Both the position numbers and the translations under genes were made by a program. From contig NZ_BEWL01000001.1 in NCBI RefSeq assembly GCF_002723915.1, positions 186,001 through 250,000 of the forward strand: a stretch of 64,000 bases of DNA, given 5' to 3'. The notes below the pieces were generated by a model, which made no database searches, was not told where the DNA came from, and saw only the letters and a list, made by a program, of their open reading frames with translations. This document shows, in pieces, positions 44,001 to 52,539 of this stretch; positions within the stretch are counted from its first letter, which is position 1, and every line of letters begins with the position of its first letter. Source of the DNA: Gluconobacter albidus (GTDB lineage: Bacteria > Pseudomonadota > Alphaproteobacteria > Acetobacterales > Acetobacteraceae).

Positions 44001-45539
44001 CTGAAGCGGCGTATCATCACCCATCGAGCCCAGAGCCTCGGCCGCATTCTCCACCATCGGGTGCAGAATGGTCTCCAGTTCCTCATGCGTCAGACTGACC
44101 GCCACCTGATGCCGCCGCAGCACATCCGGGTCCAGCGCCTCAGGCTCCACAACATCGCGCACGATTGGCTCGATATCGCGGATGCGCTTCACCCAGCCCT
44201 GGAAATCCTGACGCGACGCCAGCATCTCGAGCAGCTCTTCAGACTGGTAAAGCCGCCCTTCCTTCAGATCGAGCGCCAGCGTCTGCCCCGGACCAAGCCG
44301 CCCGCGGCTTTTGACGCGCGCATCCGGCACCCGGACCATTCCCGTCTCGGAGCCCACGATGAGCAGACCATCCTGCGTGATGCTGTAACGCAGCGGACGC
44401 AGCCCGGCGCGATCCAGCCCGGCCACGACCCAACGTCCATCCGTCGCACACAGCGCCGCCGGACCGTCCCAGGGCTCGATCACCGCATTGCAGTACCGGA
44501 ACAGCGCCCGCGCCGCGTCAGACATCGCCGAATTCGCACCGCCAGAGGCCGGCACCAGCATCGTCTTCGCCATCGGCGCGTCCCGCCCGGCGAAGGTCAG
44601 AAGCTCGAACACATTGTCCAGAACCGCCGTATCGGAACCGGCAGCCTGCACCACAGGCTTCAGATCCGCCATGTACGGATCCAGTTCCGGATGCGCGAGC
44701 CGCGTCTCATGCGAACGCATCCAGTTCGTGTTGCCCGAAATCGTATTGATTTCGCCGTTATGCGCCACTTTCCGGAACGGCTGGGCCAGCTTCCAGGTCG
44801 GGAACGTATTGGTCGAATACCGCTGATGGTAGATCGCAAACCGCGACACAAACCGCTCATCCAGCAGATCCGGATAAAAATCCGTCAGGTTCTCGGCCAG
44901 GAACATGCCCTTGTAGATTACCGAGCGGCAAGACATCGAACACACATACAGATCAACCTGCTGTGCCGTCGCCTGCTTCTCGATCCGCCGGCGCAGAACG
45001 TACAGGTCGCGCTCGAACTCGTCCTCGGACCGGCCAAGCCGGTTACGGATCATGATCTGCTCGATTTCCGGCCGCGTCTGGTTGGCCTTCTCGCCAATGC
45101 ACGCCGTATCGATCGGCACCTGACGCCAGCCATAGATCCCGTAGCCGAAGTTCAGGATCTCCGTCTCGATGATCTGACGGCCGCGCTCCTGCGATCCCAG
45201 ATCGGTCTTGGGCAGGAACACCATGCCCACCGCAATGCGCCCGTCGATCGTGTCGTCGCTGGAGCCGTTATGGATCGCCTCGGCAAAGAAATCCTGCGGG
45301 ATTTCCACATGAATGCCCGCGCCATCGCCGGTCTTGCCGTCTGCATCCACCGCACCGCGATGCCAGATATTGCCCAGCGCCTCGATTCCCGCCTGAACCA
45401 CACTGCGCGACGGCTTGCCGTCCAGCGCCGCGACCAGACCCACACCACAGGAATCGCGCTCCTGCGACGGGTCATACAGCCCCTTCAGTCGCTCGACGTT
45501 CTCGGCATACTCGCGGATGAAATCGTTATTCTGTGTCAT
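41019..45539 (-). CDS. gltB: Glutamate synthase large (alpha) subunit
   Basis: A 1506-residue protein. The N-terminal class II amidotransferase domain begins after a propeptide of about 28 residues at Cys in ERDSCGVGLVAAL and includes RYSTNTFPTW. The FMN-binding synthase domain has AYRGGYNFEAIGLS and ISGHSGGTGASP, and the 3Fe-4S cluster ligands lie in CIMVRQCHSNTCPVGVC. The C-terminal GXGXG beta-helix domain ends the chain. It makes glutamate from 2-oxoglutarate and glutamine with GltD. Its ATG overlaps the gltD stop as ATGA. Confidence 0.97.
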   Translation of the reverse strand: MTQNNDFIREYAENVERLKGLYDPSQERDSCGVGLVAALDGKPSRSVVQAGIEALGNIWHRGAVDADGKTGDGAGIHVEIPQDFFAEAIHNGSSDDTIDGRIAVGMVFLPKTDLGSQERGRQIIETEILNFGYGIYGWRQVPIDTACIGEKANQTRPEIEQIMIRNRLGRSEDEFERDLYVLRRRIEKQATAQQVDLYVCSMSCRSVIYKGMFLAENLTDFYPDLLDERFVSRFAIYHQRYSTNTFPTWKLAQPFRKVAHNGEINTISGNTNWMRSHETRLAHPELDPYMADLKPVVQAAGSDTAVLDNVFELLTFAGRDAPMAKTMLVPASGGANSAMSDAARALFRYCNAVIEPWDGPAALCATDGRWVVAGLDRAGLRPLRYSITQDGLLIVGSETGMVRVPDARVKSRGRLGPGQTLALDLKEGRLYQSEELLEMLASRQDFQGWVKRIRDIEPIVRDVVEPEALDPDVLRRHQVAVSLTHEELETILHPMVENAAEALGSMGDDTPLQVLSKIYRGLSHYFRQGFSQVTNPPIDSLRETRVMSLITRLGNLGNILDQAPEQCDLLQLPSPVLTIGEFDELRKVCGENAGVIDCTFPAEEGEEGLRAAIASIRAQAEDHVRGGCTHLFLTDDNTDATRVAIPMILATAAVHIHLVRNSLRTFTSLNVRTSGAIDVHAIAVTIGVGATTVNPALAQYCVADRLRRGLFGKMSLREAMERYRKAVDKGLLKIMSKSGISIISAYRGGYNFEAIGLSRALVAEFFPGMPSRISGIGLPGIARNVLGAHAAAWNRKVEALPVGGRYKLRRQGETHAFSGQLVHMLQSAVTANSFTLYRRYADAVRQMPPVALRDLLDFKPLHAPVPVDEVESITQIRRRLVAPGISLGALSPEAHETLAIAMNRIGAKSDSGEGGEDAERSKPRPNGDNASSAIKQVASGRFGVTAQYLNDCREIEIKMAQGAKPGEGGQLPGFKVTELIGRLRHATPGVTLISPPPHHDIYSIEDLAQLIYDLKQINPTATVTVKLVARTGIGTIAAGVAKAKADAILISGHSGGTGASPQSSIHYAGLPWEMGLSEAHQVLMLNRLRHRLVLRTDGGIKTGRDVVMAAMLGAEEFGIGTAALVAMGCIMVRQCHSNTCPVGVCVQDEKLREKFGGSPEKVINLFTLIAEDIRHILADLGVRSLEEVIGRTDMLRQVSRGADYLDDLDLNSLLVQADPGEHARYCTREGRNEVPETLDGQIIPDATALFERREKLHLHYTVQNTHRAIGTRVSGLITRKFGMKELPEGQLTLSLRGSAGQSLGAFGVQGLKIEVEGDANDYVGKGLSGATIVVRKSPAAQWASEQSAIIGNTVLYGATAGTLFAAGQAGERFAVRNSGATAVVEGCGSNGCEYMTGGTVVILGETGDNFGAGFTGGMAYVLDVKGRFEAQINPDTVIWSRVQAGSRWDQELRALVERHVAETGSTYAEDLLHCWERTLERFWHVVPRDYARIIGYVQEDLSQLSA

Positions 45540-46993
45540 TCCGCGGCCTCCAGAGAACCGGTTACTGTTTCAGTCAGATGATGATGGATCGCATCGGCCG
45601 CATCCCGGCCGTCCTTGATCGCCCAGACAACAAGGCTCGCTCCGCGCACAATATCGCCCCCGGCGAACACACCTGGCAGGCTCGTCTCAAAGCCCCCCGG
45701 CGGCACCGTCAGCGTGCCCCAGCGCGTCACGGCCAGCTCAGGCGTGTTGAACTGCCCCGGCAGATCCTCGGGATCAAAGCCAAGAGCCTTGATGACCAGA
45801 TCGCCCTCGATCACGTCATGCTGCCCCGTGCCCTCGATGGACCGGCGCCCCGATGCATCCGGAGAACCCAGACGCATCTTCAGCACCCGTACACCCGACA
45901 CGCTGCCATCGCCCAGAAACGCTTCCGGCGAGGCCAGCCATTCGAAATGCGCGCCTTCTTCCTCGGCATTGTAAACTTCCTGTCGCGACCCCGGCATATT
46001 CGCCCGGTCCCGACGGTAAACGCATGTCACACGCTCGGCACCCTGACGGATCGACGTGCGCACGCAGTCCATGGCCGTGTCACCACCGCCAATCACCACG
46101 ACCCGACGCCCCTTCGCATGAAGCGCCGCGTCCTCGCCCGGATCCTCATCATAGCCCCGACGGTTGGATGCCGTCAGGAAGTCGATCGCATCGACAACAC
46201 CCTCAAGCCCGGCCCCCGGCACCTTCACATCACGCGAGCGATACACGCCTGTTGCGAGAAATACCGCATCATGCCGCGCCCGCAGATCCTCAAGCGCCGT
46301 CTCGCCCTCGCCCGAACCAACAGGCGTGGAGAGGTGGAACACGATCCCCTGCGCCTCCAGCAGCGCGTGACGCCGAGCCATGACATGCTTTTCCAGCTTG
46401 AAGCTCGGAATACCGTACGTCATGAGCCCGCCCACACGGTCCTGACGCTCATAGACATGAACCTCATAACCCTGCGCCCGCAGCCGCTCCGCACAGGCCA
46501 GCCCCGCAGGCCCCGACCCCACGATTCCGACACTGCGCCCGAGTTCACGATCCGGGAGCGCCGGCTTCACCCAGCCCTGCTCGAACGCATTTTCGGTAAT
46601 GAACCGCTCGACAGCGCCAATGGTGACGCTCTCAAAGCCTTTGTTGATGACGCAGTTGCCTTCGCACAGCCGGTCCTGCGGACAGATCCGCCCGCAGATC
46701 TCCGGAAACGTATTCGTCGCAGACGACATCTCATACGCTTCCTCAAGCCGGTCTTCCGCCGTCAGCTTCAGCCAGTCGGGAATGTTGTTCCCCAGCGGAC
46801 AATGCACGGAGCAGAACGGAATCCCGCACTGCGAGCAACGCGACGCCTGCTCTTCCGCCCGGCTGCGCGCGAACCCACGATAAATCTCCCCGAAGTCCTG
46901 ACGGCGTTCAGCCGCGTCGCGCTTCTCCGGAAGCACCTGGGGGTGGGTGACGAACTGCAACATCCGTTCGGCCATGCGTCGTGTCTCCTGCAA
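45536..46993 (-). CDS. gltD: Glutamate synthase small (beta) subunit
   Basis: A 485-residue protein with N-terminal 4Fe-4S cysteines in ASRCSQCGIPFCSVHCPLGN and a second set in CGRICPQDRLCEGNC, FAD-binding VGIVGSGPAGLACAE, NADPH-binding VVVIGGGDTAMDC and the C-terminal FAGGDIVRGASLVVWAI. It passes electrons from NADPH to GltB. It is the promoter-proximal gene of gltD-gltB; the more usual order is gltB first. The region 46994-47130 upstream contains no gene. Confidence 0.97.
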   Translation of the reverse strand: MQETRRMAERMLQFVTHPQVLPEKRDAAERRQDFGEIYRGFARSRAEEQASRCSQCGIPFCSVHCPLGNNIPDWLKLTAEDRLEEAYEMSSATNTFPEICGRICPQDRLCEGNCVINKGFESVTIGAVERFITENAFEQGWVKPALPDRELGRSVGIVGSGPAGLACAERLRAQGYEVHVYERQDRVGGLMTYGIPSFKLEKHVMARRHALLEAQGIVFHLSTPVGSGEGETALEDLRARHDAVFLATGVYRSRDVKVPGAGLEGVVDAIDFLTASNRRGYDEDPGEDAALHAKGRRVVVIGGGDTAMDCVRTSIRQGAERVTCVYRRDRANMPGSRQEVYNAEEEGAHFEWLASPEAFLGDGSVSGVRVLKMRLGSPDASGRRSIEGTGQHDVIEGDLVIKALGFDPEDLPGQFNTPELAVTRWGTLTVPPGGFETSLPGVFAGGDIVRGASLVVWAIKDGRDAADAIHHHLTETVTGSLEAAE

Positions 46994-47130
46994 ACATGCG
47001 AGTGAGAATGCAGCTATTCCGTCACTTTATCCAATAACAGTCAGTGATACTGACCTTTCGCATGAAATGGCCCATCTATTCGCTCCATGAGCCATTTTTC
47101 ACACAAATTTTTAGGACCGAAACGGACCAT

Positions 47131-48129
47131 TTATTTCCGGAACCGCCTCCAGCTCTCACAAACACTCCCCCTTAGATAGTCCGGAACGATACTCCGCATC
47201 GCCGCAGGCCTGATCCCCAGCGCCTGAAGATCAGCCATTCCCGGCTGCACCACATTGTCCACGCCCATCATCGCAACCTGATCGCGCGTCAGCAGATGCC
47301 CCGGCAACGCCTCAAGAATGCCCGCCTCCAGCTTCGCTACCCATCCCGGCACCGGCAACAGAATTCGACGGCGCCCAGACGCTTCCAGAACGAACGCCAT
47401 CAACTCCTTCATATTCAGAACATCCGGCCCACCCGCCTCAACCGTCATACCCTCATACCCCGGCTCCACAAGCGCGATGATCGCCCGCGCCACATCGCCC
47501 ACATAGACCGGTTGAAACAGAGTCTCGGGCGCAAACACCGGCAGAACCGGCGAGAGCTTCGCAATCAGCGCGAACATGTTGAAGAAACTGTCCTGCGGCC
47601 CGAAAATCACCGAAGGTCGCAGCAACGCCGCCTCCGGGAACACCTCCCGCACCGCACGTTCAGCCAACCCCTTGCTCCGCCCGTAATTCCCCGGCGACGT
47701 CAGCGACGCCCCAATGGCCGACATGTGCAGGTACTGCTCCACTCCCTGACGCCGCGCCATGAGCGCCGCCAGCCGCGCGCCCTCCACATTGACCCGATGC
47801 ATCGCCCGCACATCCGGCGACATGATCGACACCAGGTTGATCCCCACATCCGCGCTGGCGAACACACGCTCCAGCGAAGCCGCGTCATTCACGGATGCCT
47901 TGATAAATTCCACACGTCCGTCACCCGGAAACCGCGCCAGTGCCTGATCGCCTTCGGGATTCCGGCTTCCCACACGCACGACATGCCCCAGGGCCACGAG
48001 CCGGCCAACAAGTTCGCGCCCGACAAACCCTCCGCCGCCTAAAACCGCCACCACCTTTGGGCCGTGGCCCGTTCCAGCGTCATTTCCAGCTCCGCCACCA
48101 GTTCCGTCCACGGAAAAATTTCTACGCAT
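47131..48129 (-). CDS. NDUFA9-like NAD(P)-dependent epimerase/dehydratase
   Basis: A 332-residue protein from ATG 48129. The frame stays open upstream to 48495, but that extension crosses a tRNA gene on the other strand, so the shorter start is correct. It has the extended-SDR nucleotide motif VAVLGGGGFVGRELV, followed by VRVGSRNPEG, then LHMSAIGASLTSPGNYGRSKGLAE, where the Tyr-x-x-x-Lys is YGRSK, and AALLRPSVIFGPQDSFFNMF. This is the bacterial relative of the complex I accessory subunit NDUFA9. Whether it associates with complex I in this organism is unknown. A Gly-rich segment precedes the fold. Confidence 0.85.
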   Translation of the reverse strand: MRRNFSVDGTGGGAGNDAGTGHGPKVVAVLGGGGFVGRELVGRLVALGHVVRVGSRNPEGDQALARFPGDGRVEFIKASVNDAASLERVFASADVGINLVSIMSPDVRAMHRVNVEGARLAALMARRQGVEQYLHMSAIGASLTSPGNYGRSKGLAERAVREVFPEAALLRPSVIFGPQDSFFNMFALIAKLSPVLPVFAPETLFQPVYVGDVARAIIALVEPGYEGMTVEAGGPDVLNMKELMAFVLEASGRRRILLPVPGWVAKLEAGILEALPGHLLTRDQVAMMGVDNVVQPGMADLQALGIRPAAMRSIVPDYLRGSVCESWRRFRK

Positions 48130-48238
48130 TTTCGCTTTTCTTTCAGTTTGGCTGTTGACGCCCCGTACGTGCAGGGGTAAACGCCTCTTCACCGAGCCGG
48201 GATGCCTCAGGAAACTGAAAAAACCCGGTGCTTTCTGA

Positions 48239-48325
48239 GCCCAGATGGCGGAATTGGTAGACGCGCAGGTTTCAGGTACCTGTGTCCGAAAGGACGTGGA
48301 AGTTCGAGTCTTCTTCTGGGCACCA
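48239..48325 (+). tRNA. tRNA-Leu, anticodon CAG
   Basis: An 87-base gene including encoded CCA. The acceptor stem pairs GCCCAGA with TCTGGGC. The D arm has GCGGAATTGGTAGACGC with the class II Leu form; the anticodon stem is CAGGT/ACCTG around loop TTCAGGT (anticodon CAG at 48273-48275). A long variable arm (TGTCCGAAAGGACGT) and T loop GTTCGAGTC follow. It reads CUG codons. It lies in the divergent region between the NDUFA9-like gene and RNase D. Confidence 0.97.
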
Positions 48326-48330
48326 CAGAC

Positions 48331-48355
48331 GATCAGGCAGCATACTGCCTCGATC
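48331..48355 (+). terminator. Hairpin just after tRNA-Leu
   Basis: GATC-AGGCAG - CATA - CTGCCT-c-GATC forms a stem of ten pairs with one bulge, starting six bases after the tRNA CCA. An A/T-rich tract (AAAAAAATTT at 48365-48374) follows at some distance. It could be a terminator or a processing signal, since the RNase D gene starts 33 bases later. Confidence 0.5.
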
Positions 48356-48387
48356 CTCTGGTGATCAAAAAAATTTGGTGACGACAA

Positions 48388-49032
48388 ATGAGTTCGCAGA
48401 ACGCCATCCATCTTCATGACGGCGATCTGCCGGATGACTTTGATCTTGGCCCTGTCGTTGCCATTGATACCGAGACCATGGGTCTCAATCCCCATCGTGA
48501 CCGCCTCTGCCTCGTCCAGCTTTCAGCTGGTGATGGCGAAGCCCATCTCGTGCAGATCAAACCGGTCTCCATGAGCGGCCGCGGCTATGACTGCCCCAAC
48601 CTTAAAGCGCTCCTGACAGACGATTCCGTCACCAAGCTGATGCATTTCGCACGCTTTGACGTCGCAGTCCTGCAGAACGCTTTCAATATTACGATCCCAT
48701 CTGTCATCTGCACCAAAATCGCCGCCCGACTGGTCTATACGTTCACCGACCGTCACGGTCTGGCCTATCTGTGCCGGGATCTTCTCGGCGTTGAAATCTC
48801 CAAACACCAGCAGAGTTCTGACTGGGGCGCCGAGACCCTCACCCCCGATCAGCTCCGCTACGCCGCATCGGACGTGCTGCATCTCCACGCGTTGTGGGAT
48901 AAGCTCGAAGCCATGCTGATCCGTGAAAACCGCCGCGACCTCGCGCAGTCCTGCTACGATTTCCTCCCGGCCCGCTGCCGCCTCGATCTGCTGGGCTACG
49001 ACGAAGCCGACATTTTCTCGCATCGCGCCTGA
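48388..49032 (+). CDS. rnd: Ribonuclease D-like 3'-5' exonuclease, short form
   Basis: A 214-residue DEDDy exonuclease: motif I VVAIDTETMGL, motif II LMHFARFDVAVL, and motif III YAASDVLHLHAL with the active Tyr. It lacks the C-terminal HRDC domains of E. coli RNase D, which is usual in this alphaproteobacterial subgroup. It trims tRNA and other small RNA 3' ends. It lies directly downstream of a tRNA gene, though that may be incidental, and 18 bases upstream of kdsD. Confidence 0.9.
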   Translation: MSSQNAIHLHDGDLPDDFDLGPVVAIDTETMGLNPHRDRLCLVQLSAGDGEAHLVQIKPVSMSGRGYDCPNLKALLTDDSVTKLMHFARFDVAVLQNAFNITIPSVICTKIAARLVYTFTDRHGLAYLCRDLLGVEISKHQQSSDWGAETLTPDQLRYAASDVLHLHALWDKLEAMLIRENRRDLAQSCYDFLPARCRLDLLGYDEADIFSHRA

Positions 49033-49050
49033 ATTCCGGCCCGGCTGATC

Positions 49051-50049
49051 ATGCACCGCCCGTCGCCCGGTTTTTCCCGTACCGCTCTGGAATCGGCCCT
49101 TCAGACCGTCTCCATAGAGCGCAAAGGACTGGAAGCGCTCGAACATGCTTTCTCCGGTCCGCTCGGAATGGCTTTCCGCGAGGCCGTCGACCGCATCGCC
49201 GAAAGTCATGCGCGTCTGATCGTGACCGGAATCGGCAAATCCGGTCATATCGCCCGCAAAATTCAGGCGACCCTCGCCTCTACGGGCACACCGTCGCTGT
49301 TCCTGCACCCCGCGGAAGCCGCCCATGGCGATCTGGGCATGGTCGCCCCCGGTGACTTGATCCTCGCTTTCTCCAATTCCGGCGAAACCGCCGAACTTGC
49401 CACGATTCTGGCCTATGCCGCCCGGCAGAATCACTGCGTGATCGCTGTGACCGCTGTCGGCACCTCTGCTCTCGCGCGTGCCGCGCAGATCCCACTGGTT
49501 CTGCCTACGAGCACCGAAGCCTGCCCGATGGGGCTGGCGCCCACGACGAGCACCCTGCTGCAACTGGCTCTGGGCGATGCGCTCGCCATTGCTTTGCTGG
49601 AAAAGCGCGGGTTCACCGCCCGCGATTTCGGCGTTTTTCACCCCGGCGGCCTCCTCGGCGCACGGCTGCGCCCCATCAGCGACCTCATGCACACCGGCGA
49701 CGCCCTGCCTCTTGGACAGGGCAGCCTCCCGCTCCGCTCCGTCATTCTCGAGATGACACGCAAGTCATTCGGGTGCATGGGTGTCATTGATGACAATGGT
49801 GAACTTCAGGGCCTCATCACAGACGCCGATCTGCGACGCGCGCTCTCCGGCGACCTCGACACGACCACGGCGGCGGACGTCATGAACCCCGCCCCCGTCA
49901 CCGCGCGCGCCGACACCTTGGCGCAGGACGTGATGCACCTCATGAACCAGCGCGAACGCCCCATCACGAGCCTCTTCATCGTGGACGCGGCACACCGCCC
50001 CGCGGGAATCGTCCATATTCACGACCTCCTGCGAGCCGGCCTGTCATGA
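49051..50049 (+). CDS. kdsD: Arabinose-5-phosphate isomerase (KpsF/GutQ family)
   Basis: A 332-residue protein with an N-terminal SIS domain (TGIGKSGHIARKIQATLASTGTP, LHPAEAAHGDLGMV, FSNSGETAEL) and two C-terminal CBS domains (VILEMTRKSFGCMGVIDDNG and the segment ending PAGIVHIHDLLRAG). It interconverts ribulose 5-phosphate and arabinose 5-phosphate, the first step to Kdo of lipopolysaccharide. It overlaps lptC as ATGA and heads the kdsD-lptC-lptA-lptB cluster. Confidence 0.94.
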   Translation: MHRPSPGFSRTALESALQTVSIERKGLEALEHAFSGPLGMAFREAVDRIAESHARLIVTGIGKSGHIARKIQATLASTGTPSLFLHPAEAAHGDLGMVAPGDLILAFSNSGETAELATILAYAARQNHCVIAVTAVGTSALARAAQIPLVLPTSTEACPMGLAPTTSTLLQLALGDALAIALLEKRGFTARDFGVFHPGGLLGARLRPISDLMHTGDALPLGQGSLPLRSVILEMTRKSFGCMGVIDDNGELQGLITDADLRRALSGDLDTTTAADVMNPAPVTARADTLAQDVMHLMNQRERPITSLFIVDAAHRPAGIVHIHDLLRAGLS

Positions 50050-50822
50050 ACACCCCCACGCCCGATAATGGCGAACACCGCATTCGCCGGGAAGATTTCG
50101 ACCCCAACCGGACCGAAAGCCTCGCCCGTCTCGACAATCTGCGCCGCGCGGCCTTCCAGCGGATCCGTCAGGCTCCCAATGCTCAGGAACTCGCCCGACG
50201 TCGCTCGCTTCTGGGTTTCGCCAAATGGGCGCTGCCAGGACTGGCTCTCGTTCTTCTCAGCTCCATCGCGGCCTGGCCCGAGATTTCCCATCTCATGAAC
50301 CAGAACCGCGCCGCGCTGAAGGAAATGGCCCGTCTGCGCGTGGAAAGCGGCAATATGGAACAGGCCACCTATCGCGGCCTCGACGCCCACGATCATCTCT
50401 ATATGATCACAGCCCGCACCACCCACCAGCAGGGTCCGGACCGCGTGGACCTTGTCGATCCGGTCGCCGATATCCAGCTTTCCGGCAATTCCTGGGCGCA
50501 TATCAAGGCTGATCGCGGCGTCTACATGCAGCACGAACAGACCCTCGATCTCGACGACAACGTCGTGCTCTACCGTGACGACGGCTTTCTCCTGAACGGT
50601 CCTTCCGCAGATCTGGACCTCAAGGCAGACGTCATCGCCTCGCGGGACTGGGTCCATGCGGAAGGACCCTTCGGTACGCAGGACGCCCAAGGCTATTTTC
50701 TGGACCAGCATGCGGGTATCATGCAGTTTACGGGGCCGGGACTGACGGTCCGCAACGATGACAACGGCCCTCCGAGTGCGGCGGCCCGCCTGCACCTGCA
50801 AGGACTGAAGACAGAGAAATGA
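50046..50822 (+). CDS. lptC: Lipopolysaccharide export protein LptC
   Basis: A 258-residue protein with an N-terminal cytosolic part of about 60 residues, a single membrane helix near residues 62-80 (WALPGLALVLLSSIAAWPEI) and a periplasmic LptC/OstA-like beta-jellyroll (TYRGLDAHDHLYMITARTTHQ, LSGNSWAHIKADRGVY, LDLDDNVVLYRDDGF). LptC bridges the LptBFG transporter and LptA. Family sequence conservation is low; identification also rests on position between kdsD and lptA. The cytosolic extension is longer than that of E. coli LptC. ATGA overlaps link it to both neighbours. Confidence 0.88.
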   Translation: MNTPTPDNGEHRIRREDFDPNRTESLARLDNLRRAAFQRIRQAPNAQELARRRSLLGFAKWALPGLALVLLSSIAAWPEISHLMNQNRAALKEMARLRVESGNMEQATYRGLDAHDHLYMITARTTHQQGPDRVDLVDPVADIQLSGNSWAHIKADRGVYMQHEQTLDLDDNVVLYRDDGFLLNGPSADLDLKADVIASRDWVHAEGPFGTQDAQGYFLDQHAGIMQFTGPGLTVRNDDNGPPSAAARLHLQGLKTEK

Positions 50823-51778
50823 CCCGCCGTTCCGCAGCCTTCCTTCCCCTCCTGATCGCCCTTCCTCTGGCCTTCCCCTCCGCTCCTGCCCACGCGGACG
50901 GACTGGACATGTCCCACGGTGAAGCGGTGCAGCTCTTCTGGAAAAAGGAAGAGGTCTACGATCGCAATGCCCAGACCGTGACGCTCACGGGTGGGGCGCG
51001 GGCTGTGCGCGGGGATACGACGGTCGATGCGGATACGCTGATCGGATATCTGCGCAAGAAAGCGCCCGCTCCCGGACAGTCCGCTCCTGCGCCAACACCG
51101 GCCGATGGCAAAAGCGCGAGCAGCGGCGATCCGATGGGCGGCTCCCTCGAGCTGTACCGGATCGAAGCGCGCGGCAACGTCCATATCTACAACCAGACCG
51201 ATCAGGGCTGGGGCGATCACGCGCTGTACGACATGGATCAGGGCGTCATGGTCATGACCGGCAAGCATCTGAAACTGACCACGCCGCAGGACGTTCTGAC
51301 GGCCCGCGACGTCATGGAATATCACTCCAAGACGCGCATGTCGGTTGGCCGGGGCGATGCGACTGTCACGACCAATGATGGCAAGCAGGTCAAGGCGGAC
51401 GTGCTGGTCTCGTTCAGCAAACCCAGCGATGCGCCAGCTCCGGGACAGTCTGAGAAACCGGGACAGGCGGCCGCAGATTCGTCCAATCCGATGGGCGGCG
51501 GTTCCTCGAAGCTCGACCGGGCCTATGGCTGGGGGCATGTCGTTCTGCGCACCCCGACCCAGACTGCCACGGGCGATCGTGGCGTCTATGTTTTCGATAC
51601 CCAGATTGCCCGCCTGATCGGACATGTGCATGTCACGCAGGGGCAGAACCAGAACAATGGCTCGCAGGCCATCGTGAACATGAAGACCGGCATCGCAACC
51701 ATGTTGCCGGGCACGGATTCCCCCATCCAGGGGCTCGTCGTGCCAAACGAGGCCAACAGCAGCCAGGCACCCAAGTGA
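50819..51778 (+). CDS. lptA: Lipopolysaccharide transport protein LptA with two Pro/Ala-rich inserts
   Basis: A 319-residue protein, compared with 185 in E. coli. A Sec signal peptide ends near residue 26 (SAPAHA-D). The OstA fold is visible in VQLFWKKEEVYDRNAQTVTLTGGARAVRG-type strands, GNVHIYNQTDQGWGDHALYDMDQGVMVMTG and the C-terminal GVYVFDTQIARLIGHVHVTQG. Two inserts interrupt it at residues 81-109 and 201-231, each beginning APAPGQS and ending PMGG before a Lys/Glu-Leu strand. LptA carries lipopolysaccharide across the periplasm. It overlaps lptC (ATGA) and lptB (GTGA). Confidence 0.9.
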   Translation: MTRRSAAFLPLLIALPLAFPSAPAHADGLDMSHGEAVQLFWKKEEVYDRNAQTVTLTGGARAVRGDTTVDADTLIGYLRKKAPAPGQSAPAPTPADGKSASSGDPMGGSLELYRIEARGNVHIYNQTDQGWGDHALYDMDQGVMVMTGKHLKLTTPQDVLTARDVMEYHSKTRMSVGRGDATVTTNDGKQVKADVLVSFSKPSDAPAPGQSEKPGQAAADSSNPMGGGSSKLDRAYGWGHVVLRTPTQTATGDRGVYVFDTQIARLIGHVHVTQGQNQNNGSQAIVNMKTGIATMLPGTDSPIQGLVVPNEANSSQAPK

Positions 51779-52530
51779 CAGACAGCCATATCCCCTCCCA
51801 GCCCCCTGCAACCGGTCTGGTCGCAAGCGGCATCGGCAAGTCCTACAAGAAGCGTGCCGTCGTCAAAAACGTCTCGCTTCAGGTGCAGCGCGGCGAGGCG
51901 GTCGGTCTCCTCGGCCCGAACGGCGCGGGGAAGACGACCAGCTTCTACATGATCGTCGGACTCGTTCAGCCCGACACCGGCACCATCACGCTGGACGGTG
52001 CGGACATCACACAGCTTCCGATGTATCGCCGCGCCCGCCTCGGCGTCGGTTACCTCCCACAGGAAGCCAGCATTTTCCGTGGCCTGAACGTCGAACAGAA
52101 CATCATGGCTGCTCTTGAGGTCGTCGAGCCCGACCCGGAAAAGCGCGACCTGATGCTCAACGGCCTTCTGGCCGAATTCGGCATCACCCATCTGCGCCGC
52201 TCCCCCTCTCTGGCGCTGTCGGGTGGTGAACGCCGCCGTCTGGAAATCGCCCGTGCGCTGGCCAGTCAGCCGAACTACATCCTGCTCGACGAACCGCTGG
52301 CCGGCATCGACCCGATCGCAGTCGGGGAGATCCGCGATCTCGTCTCACATCTGAAGGATCGTGGCATCGGCGTGCTGATTACGGACCATAACGTCCGCGA
52401 AACGCTCGAAGTCATCGACCGCGCCTACATCATGCACGGTGGGCAGGTGCTGATGGAAGGCACGCCCGAAGCCATTGTTGCGAACGAAGATGTCCGCCGG
52501 GTCTATCTCGGAGAGAATTTCTCGCTGTAA
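51775..52530 (+). CDS. lptB: Lipopolysaccharide export ABC transporter ATPase LptB
   Basis: A 251-residue protein started at GTG 51775, overlapping the lptA stop as GTGA. Walker A is LLGPNGAGKTTSFYMI, the Q-loop region contains VGYLPQEASIFRGLNVEQN, the signature is LSGGERRRLEIARAL, Walker B is YILLDEPLAGIDP, and the H-loop is LITDHNV. All are standard for LptB. It powers LPS extraction with LptF and LptG, which are not in this window. rpoN follows nine bases later. Confidence 0.96.
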   Translation: MTDSHIPSQPPATGLVASGIGKSYKKRAVVKNVSLQVQRGEAVGLLGPNGAGKTTSFYMIVGLVQPDTGTITLDGADITQLPMYRRARLGVGYLPQEASIFRGLNVEQNIMAALEVVEPDPEKRDLMLNGLLAEFGITHLRRSPSLALSGGERRRLEIARALASQPNYILLDEPLAGIDPIAVGEIRDLVSHLKDRGIGVLITDHNVRETLEVIDRAYIMHGGQVLMEGTPEAIVANEDVRRVYLGENFSL

Positions 52531-52539
52531 CATGCCGGG

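Noticed and set aside
43071-45581. 836-codon open frame on the plus strand opposite gltB
   Set aside because: Antisense of gltB, rich in Arg/His/Gln as expected for a shadow frame, with no domain pattern.
46994-47130. Regulatory element between gltD and the NDUFA9-like gene
   Set aside because: AAATGGC/GCCATTT repeats at 47065 and 47091 are short and widely spaced; nothing convincing enough to call.
48239-48360. Possible integration site at tRNA-Leu
   Set aside because: No integrase, no direct repeat of the tRNA 3' end and no compositional change downstream.
48130-48495. N-terminal extension of the NDUFA9-like gene
   Set aside because: It would run through the tRNA-Leu gene and lacks homology; ATG 48129 gives the normal protein.
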